A stretch of DNA of 20,999 nt from Clostridiales bacterium (GTDB taxonomy: Bacteria > Bacillota > Clostridia > Christensenellales > Christensenellaceae): assembly GCA_003510345.1 (NCBI GenBank), contig DOMW01000251.1:1-20999 (forward strand), in the 5' to 3' direction. The translations under genes and the position numbers were made by a program. Below are positions 18,501 through 20,999 of the stretch, piece by piece. Every line of letters starts with the position of its first letter. Positions within the stretch are counted from its first letter, which is position 1. A model generated the notes under the pieces. The model saw only the letters and a list, made by a program, of their open reading frames with translations. It ran no database searches and was not told the DNA's origin.

Positions 18501-20999
18501 TATAACGCGCCGGAGGTTGCGATTGACCTGCCCGCGTGGACGATCTTGAAAAACGCGACAAACCCGGACGCGGTGATCGTGACACTGCGCGACAAAGATA
18601 CAGGCACAAACAGGGATTTGGTGCAGGGAACGGATTATTTCGTGCGGATGGACGAGTATGTGCAGGCGACGACCTATGAGGCGGGCATTTTGAAGCCGAT
18701 TTTTGAGGCCGACGGGGTAACGCCTGTGATGGTACGGCGCATGAGCTTCGTCTTCCCGGATATCGTGCTTGACCCGGACGACAGTATATTGTTCTTATAT
18801 GAAGCGACGGTGAGCGCGAGGCTGCCTTATTACGTGGAATCGCTGACGAGCAACGCGTACGCGAGCAGCGGCTATAAGCTGCCCGTCACAGTGGAAAACC
18901 CGCTCGGCGTGTCGTACCGCGAGGCGCCCGGTATGGGCAGTATGCGGACGGATACGGACCTTGACGCGGTGATGGACGGGCTATTTACACAGGCGAACAA
19001 AGACAAGCCGGGCGAGAATATGTATATCCATGCGTATGACCAGGCGACGGTCGGCGTTTCGAATGACCTTTCCGTGCGAAAGGAAGTAAAAGGGCCGCAG
19101 GACGCGGACTTTAAGGATCCGGGAGACGCGGCGTATGTGCTGCCCGGGGCGGAATATGAGTATAGGCTGACGATCACAAATAACAGCAACATTGAAGTGG
19201 AAAAACTGCGCTTTGTGGATATCCTGCCCTTCCTGGGCGACACGTATGTGGTGCGGAACCCGCAAAACGACAGCTTAAACGCGCGGAAGACAGAGCTCCC
19301 CGCACGCCCGACCGTGGTGGATGTTGTGCCGGATACCACAAACGGCGCCGCTGCCAGTGTGTATTATTATGAAGACGCGACGGGAACAAGATGGACGGTA
19401 GAGGGGCGCAGGCAGTATACGCCTATGACAGACCTGCCCATGCTCTATTTGCAGGATACAGGCGAATGGGCAAGCAACGGGTGGATTGGCAAGGGCAGCG
19501 AAACCAATATTGACGATGTTACGGCCGTCGGGATAGACGTCGTGTTCAGTGACGGCGCGTACCTCGCGGCAAACGGCGGAACTTACAGCGTTGTGCTTAA
19601 AATGAAGGCCCCCGGCTTTAGCGCGGGCGAAGTGATGGAATATTACAACAAAATGCTTTCAAACTCGGCGGGGGTATCGATATTGCAGACGGGCGGCGCG
19701 GATGACGTGAACTTCCCGACGCCTATAGAGAACAACGAAGTGATCAGCTATATGAGCCTTCCTACGGGAACGATAGGTAATTATGTATTCTGGGATAAAG
19801 ACAACGACGGCTTGCAGACACAGGACGCGTCCGTGAACAAGGCGGACCCGGACAACGCGGTGGAAAACCCGCTCGGCGGCGTGGGCGTGACGCTGTACCA
19901 GTATAAGTACACAGCGGGGCAGTCGGGCTTTGAGACGACGGAATACAAAACGCAGACGGATTCAAACGGGTATTACGAGTTTACCGGCCTGTCGTGCAAC
20001 CTAGTGACGAACCCTGAGTATGAAGGGTCGGAGAATCCGGAGCATTATGTGGGCGGCGTTTACTACAGGTATGAGCTGCTGTTTGAGCAGCCGTCGGTGG
20101 GTGAAAACCTGCTGGGGCCGACCCATATGAAGATCGGGGGCGACCCCTCGACCGATTCGGACGTCGATCTGAATTACCGGATCGGGAATATATTGCTGCG
20201 CCTGACCGAGAAAGACGGCGTACTCGTCGGCGAGGCCAATAATACATTGGACGCGGGCTTTACGAGGACGGCGGCGCTGGGCGACAGGGTATGGTTTGAC
20301 ACGAATAAAAACGGCATACAGGATGAAGACGAAGCGGGCGTGAACGGCGTGACGGTAAACCTGTACCGCGTGATTTCCGGCACGGTGGAAGATAAGGTGT
20401 ACCGGACGGCGGAGACAGCGGCGGGCAAAGATGAAGCCGGGCGTGACGCGGATGGGTTATACCTCTTCAGCGACCTGGTGCCGGGCGAATATGTGATTGA
20501 GTTTGACATCGCAGGGCTGACAAAAGAAGATGGCTACACATACCAATATATGTTCACGAACCCCTTACAAGGCGTGACCGGGGAAGATGATTCGGACGCG
20601 GTAAAGGGCAACCCGCCCGTTCATGCGGACGACAGGATCAGGCGGACGCGCACCATCACGCTGCCTGCGCAGAAGACAGACAGGACATGGGACGCCGGGC
20701 TTACGACATACAGCGCGGTGGGCGGCAATGTGTTTGACGACGTGAACTACAGTCACACGCAGGATATTGGCATACCGCTTGAGGGAACGCAGGTAATACT
20801 GTACCGGTATGACGACAGCGGCGCGCCGGTGGAGGTGGCGAGGCAAACGGTGGACGCGAGCGGCGCGTACCTGTTCGACTTCCTTTCCGGCGGCGATTAC
20901 GCGGTGTACTTCAAGTTCCCCGAAGGGTATGAGGCGGTGAATTACAGCGGCGCTTATATCCCGGAGCATGTCGGTTCGGAAGTCGGGTTCAATTTTGAC
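9570..20999 (+). CDS. giant secreted SpaA/Cna-B and SdrD_B repeat surface protein (partial, runs off window)
   Basis: One frame of 3810 codons reaches the window end without a stop. It starts at ATG 9570, with AAGGGGAAGG just upstream. Residues 1-35 form a signal peptide: a basic start (KNAKRNGGR), a leucine/valine core, and likely cleavage near AATLAA. Residues 36-395 are an adhesin-like N-terminal region with two beta-rich parts. Residues 396-2690 are about 20 SpaA/Cna-B domains. Residues 2691-3398 are unassigned beta-rich sequence with DUF11-like stretches (ITNNSNIEVEKLRFVDILP). From about 3399 SdrD_B domains follow, with calcium-loop-like DTNKNGIQDEDEAG (20295-20336). Such proteins are exported and usually sortase-anchored, forming stalks that display a binding tip. 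No LPXTG motif or anchor lies in the window, so attachment is inferred. Probably monocistronic, with the BTAD regulator divergent upstream. Confidence 0.95.
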   Translation, partial: MAMLKNAKRNGGRIVILLLVLVLVLQMVPAATLAAGEGTISPNVTVESRILYGGAISTTDHIPAGSPFTVEFEYSFLPLGTDQSGTPLVYEYPTITMEVPKGAVIDKIIYDNNTDIDQSRLPGELPSVPTAPTKNIQFYLNPGLAGDKKQVSVLMHFPNMTTPNNTACAIKSSLDGSITANGVIAGTFSVAAQTKNLNITASEPWTLTKEAGSMAADWRPSGYKLNTIEKVGDAYRATYRLSVKENIDYDRMGRLDFLTYALTDIFPTGYPAGGGGRLVDVRMKDPGQNDATVVLAQGTDYDVTAAVDGSTKSITIKSYAQQPKDGSNIPKGAPVESVYYVTVDYPAAPYIYATNADPEDHIYSLQNTAQLSYKLVGEVAGNSEANASIKLGEVEQMKTAYTFAIAKYIRIGEAPNQYYSLLDENAQAAYGTAQFWLTMDAEGRIPARNIYNQPVMQTVTDIGADGRLVFTDMREGDYYLSEYKAPNGFGGLSGRLKITVNPDGSVTRGDTGERIANPATTDIKIDNTMTDSGLGIVEFTKMGKDPAGRIIPMPGVTFELISGAGQAVQTAITDKNGYIAFHAVPAGNYKIKETSISTEMRNAGFEVGTPPLTLDVTVEENRITKVVSPGESSVMNYSPYGTLNIKKTDASGNRLTGPGVTAAEFTLYEADQTTVARGMDSTNYSRIVVPNTAAGYVSGLLPAGTYYLKETKAPNGYELRDDFIEVTITGSTTTTASVKNNALAKLGVLKYGAWGGVNNYVGLAGVSFRIYDVETGGSPLTNEKGEVIVLTSVTDATGKPTLYDQNNNDTTAIKVLPVGSAPKTYYLEEVEAPDGYTKLTDRIAVTMQPGQVTEVNVYNTPDFGRIQVEKKNERTGAAMSGVEFTFYNGDATYSEDANGNPTAQPVYKTVTDSAGIATSMLLAPGKNYYIAEKTPTGFKPAGGVYKSMLASGELSTAAPDGATYLPITAPVAGTSLKVTVKNEPLVGLQFVKTESTKKNTSTVTISGVTFELYTKNPDGLSAAEKTAVRVGRGTTGSGGLLTFGNLEPGRSYWYVEVSAPAGYFYDATPKEVTAPTTAETTPKKVEVTNDRAATLKIKKTGKYNYGDGSGEKDVVLSGATFEVFPKLSENWRTDYAVAGSETRADYKVKTTNATDNNGIVLLPNIKPGFDYWILEKQAPAGYAKGTEAVQTTDTPLSGDNVSGYNRDVTHATVDNMPEKGILKIKKVNAANKNQGLAATFKLYPEDPAGSGLYPTNGAGVVTITTAAGTGAASGVGTSPWLAPGKYKLVETAVTGNYSVDPAERIVTINAGETLDLTLNAADHFLNAPLGRVKITKTTTWKGVAQGSADFTEKLSGAVFEVFPNLTGNAADDRAAAAGNGTLKGGLTTAAGEVYSPYMKPGDYWVHETAAPSADYVKDDNYYSVTVPGNNANPANNIADVSVDNKPNTGRIRISKVEMGTNLPLNDAYFELYEVVAAGGTLIEVEPGVSVRLARVPNTGNIVSGTELNANGQRIAGRVVTIPLNKDKTYYLRETRVPGGYQMVKEWTGPITVTAGNVTQQVVENFNPQTAEVGKVDSHGNAVSGAYFGLFDNEGDAIRANEVIAANAAAIESATTDAQLLDEGFWNSLGSESMNVLQVQKSANGSIQFENIAPQTHWVVELKAAAGYTRRSDIKELVYDLDTETFKPISFINDEYGYIQVSKYTELSGTYYRLDGATFGIFKAKLKNPDAPSSDNGGDVNGGACDYEIDGTAIHEFVTGTGADPGAFVTGRIPSGHYIVKETAAPDGFTASADAYHVYVAPGEINMDLYVPQSEVGTNPNGKIIIENTPNVGRFELSKKDAHTGALIAATFKIEKKNGDAWEPYTSAAYPAGTFTTAAGQVYLSEFMEPGEYRIIETNVDGSYTLDAAPIEFEITAGVVTRGLEKLNVKKGGLRFTKGTLFGGSEKGTLAGAKFELYAVQGGDPAGPTLTAGERTAILARPADATATANAQGVVSFTGLNANELNGAAYSKDYWLIEVDAGNAGYNPAGFTPRRVTIRANDTVNLDTTDPVVNIPEWGKLRIHKVDANAVSTGLAGARFTVHKQESCADTEVATITTDANGYAQTGLIEPGQYWLKEVTTPAGYTTVAANSIYGPYTVEANKYNDPAANVIGNIKQQKIVVTKVSDAAGKPAVAGVTFDLYKGDPSSGGTKVATLTTGSDGKVTFENLLPNTDYWLVETAAPDTIVLNTTPVKVSTNNTGTVTKTIENTRKGKIAVSKVARYFDAATGGYLDQALSDIFFDIHKTTGNNGSVGSFVEKIGTSDGYAVSGWLAPGWYVLTEQPDSPGLGDTYEASTQNYYVELTSGETDTTLSENPVVNDAKKGRFRVEKFAQTGGQKTMLPNAEFALFMKNKSTGLYEPVQIGTTNIFRTEADGTYLSGPLAQGDYMFKETSAPVLKDGAGKIIAEYTLDEQAEYTFTIKNNEVVTLSVENFAKASLLLTKKADSLNGSVNLNGAVFQLYDKNTNQPVGARMVTGTDGVATGDGTILWTGLDAGKYYVREVTAPEGYQANVQTIDIDVSRLGAPYQYTITASNTSVKGRILIQKTDADTEAPLAGARFEVYQDIGGAPAQNPVNGVSFTSDATGFALSPLVDAAAGGTDYWVKETRAPSGYILDENLQPIWQKVRVYPLHTPAAPATGETGRNYLAFKNTKPESLDGFASEIVKTVKRTGGAVDPASPYSIDTDKFEHGLMQGDVRLTFGLQGYAKGKNPLPYKTFSVTDMRVGMQYKETSGDYVAQPIAAGDYSVDKVKLFAATNKDGSPVGATVQYQTYAQLGTNQWSSFAAGSVENLQNLPVTGVLGYETVDLQNLPNGDIAMAVRVNYRNMGTGFTAYGIDMDVTFKQREGGALVHEIQRLNNYGSISYSYELFDSTGADPAVITVPSISSNEAYAFLPTQDVVKTVVEVTNKITKPTENHVFYPGRDMGITTTVSNKSATIPYNAPEVAIDLPAWTILKNATNPDAVIVTLRDKDTGTNRDLVQGTDYFVRMDEYVQATTYEAGILKPIFEADGVTPVMVRRMSFVFPDIVLDPDDSILFLYEATVSARLPYYVESLTSNAYASSGYKLPVTVENPLGVSYREAPGMGSMRTDTDLDAVMDGLFTQANKDKPGENMYIHAYDQATVGVSNDLSVRKEVKGPQDADFKDPGDAAYVLPGAEYEYRLTITNNSNIEVEKLRFVDILPFLGDTYVVRNPQNDSLNARKTELPARPTVVDVVPDTTNGAAASVYYYEDATGTRWTVEGRRQYTPMTDLPMLYLQDTGEWASNGWIGKGSETNIDDVTAVGIDVVFSDGAYLAANGGTYSVVLKMKAPGFSAGEVMEYYNKMLSNSAGVSILQTGGADDVNFPTPIENNEVISYMSLPTGTIGNYVFWDKDNDGLQTQDASVNKADPDNAVENPLGGVGVTLYQYKYTAGQSGFETTEYKTQTDSNGYYEFTGLSCNLVTNPEYEGSENPEHYVGGVYYRYELLFEQPSVGENLLGPTHMKIGGDPSTDSDVDLNYRIGNILLRLTEKDGVLVGEANNTLDAGFTRTAALGDRVWFDTNKNGIQDEDEAGVNGVTVNLYRVISGTVEDKVYRTAETAAGKDEAGRDADGLYLFSDLVPGEYVIEFDIAGLTKEDGYTYQYMFTNPLQGVTGEDDSDAVKGNPPVHADDRIRRTRTITLPAQKTDRTWDAGLTTYSAVGGNVFDDVNYSHTQDIGIPLEGTQVILYRYDDSGAPVEVARQTVDASGAYLFDFLSGGDYAVYFKFPEGYEAVNYSGAYIPEHVGSEVGFNFD
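10755..17640 (+). repeat. array of about 20 SpaA/Cna-B domains inside the giant protein
   Basis: Each unit of about 95-135 residues begins with a strand like LxIxK, has a central GAxFxLY strand, then a YYLxExxAPxGY strand, and ends with a (V/I)xN strand before the next unit. The Y-x-x-x-E strands fall near 11001, 11332, 11684, 12042, 12352, 12723, 13080, 13422, 13770, 14154, 14536, 14896, 15240, 15603, 15903, 16206, 16512, 16842, 17172 and 17484. In every unit I read the Lys of strand 1 and the Glu of the E-strand are present, as needed for Lys-Asn isopeptide cross-links. The closing Asn is present in all but unit 13. The units are strongly diverged at the DNA level, so the array is old or has been under diversification. 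Confidence 0.88.
17641..19763 (+). other. unassigned beta-rich region of the giant protein
   Basis: This covers about residues 2691-3398 of the giant protein. The pattern of SpaA domains stops after FKNTKP and gives way to longer domains without the E-strand motif. At 19054-19260 DLSVRKEVKGP...YRLTITNNSNIEVEKLRFVDILP looks like a DUF11-type or isopeptide-forming beta sandwich. The earlier parts (SEIVKTVKRTGG; DVVKTVVEVTNKITKP) begin with similar 'V-K' strands and may be related domains. An LQNLP motif occurs twice about 50 bp apart (about 18058-18120). The function is unknown. It could be a spacer or the true binding region. Confidence 0.5.
19764..20999 (+). repeat. SdrD_B-type domains of the giant protein (third one cut by window end)
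   Basis: Three successive units start with a glycine-hydrophobic strand and an acidic loop: GNYVFWDKDNDGLQTQD (from about 19776), LGDRVWFDTNKNGIQDEDE (from about 20274) and VGGNVFDDVNYSHTQD (from about 20718). Each continues with a GVxVxLY strand and a T-DxxGxYxFxxL strand, as in staphylococcal SdrD B domains, which bind calcium. The third loop (DDVNYSHTQD) has fewer acidic residues, so calcium binding there is less likely. The last unit is incomplete. Confidence 0.82.

Overview
The window looks like a piece of an anaerobic Gram-positive (Clostridia-type) chromosome with a moderately high GC content. This is inferred from purine-rich Shine-Dalgarno sequences, a PutP-type symporter, a GHKL/LytTR two-component pair, a family 1 encapsulin with an encapsulated-ferritin cargo, and a giant Gram-positive-style SpaA/SdrD surface protein. 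Christensenellales or a related order is a guess only. No rRNA, tRNA, CRISPR array, transposase or phage gene was found.

Layout. Bases 1-183 hold no convincing protein gene but can fold into a long interrupted rod, possibly a structured RNA. On the minus strand follow a sodium/proline symporter (putP), the isoprenoid kinase ispE, and an EamA-family transporter broken by one in-frame amber codon. On the plus strand a two-gene operon (3945-5124) encodes a ferritin-like cargo with a C-terminal targeting tail and its encapsulin shell; it ends in a strong intrinsic terminator. Converging on it is a minus-strand operon of a LytTR response regulator and a GHKL histidine kinase. Bases 7223-7959 have no gene and hold a roughly 516-bp nested inverted-repeat element. 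Then comes a minus-strand BTAD (SARP-like) regulator with a hydrophobic N-terminus and a degenerate GGDEF-like C-terminus.

The right-hand 11.4 kb is one plus-strand open frame, 9570 to the window end, at least 3810 codons with no stop. It encodes a secreted giant surface protein: signal peptide, an N-terminal region of about 360 residues, about 20 consecutive SpaA/Cna-B domains, a region of about 700 residues of other beta-rich sequence, then SdrD_B-type domains running off the edge. Its sortase or anchor end is not in the window.

How the parts may work together (inference): the BTAD regulator is divergent from the giant gene across a 236-bp AT-rich region, and the LytTR/GHKL pair lies just beyond. 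Both are local candidates for controlling the surface protein. The encapsulin operon is a self-contained iron-storage compartment. The best leads for novelty are the isopeptide-domain 'rod' protein with its atypical 13th domain, the apparently 5'-truncated membrane regulator beside it, the nested repeat element, and the possible structured RNA at the left edge.
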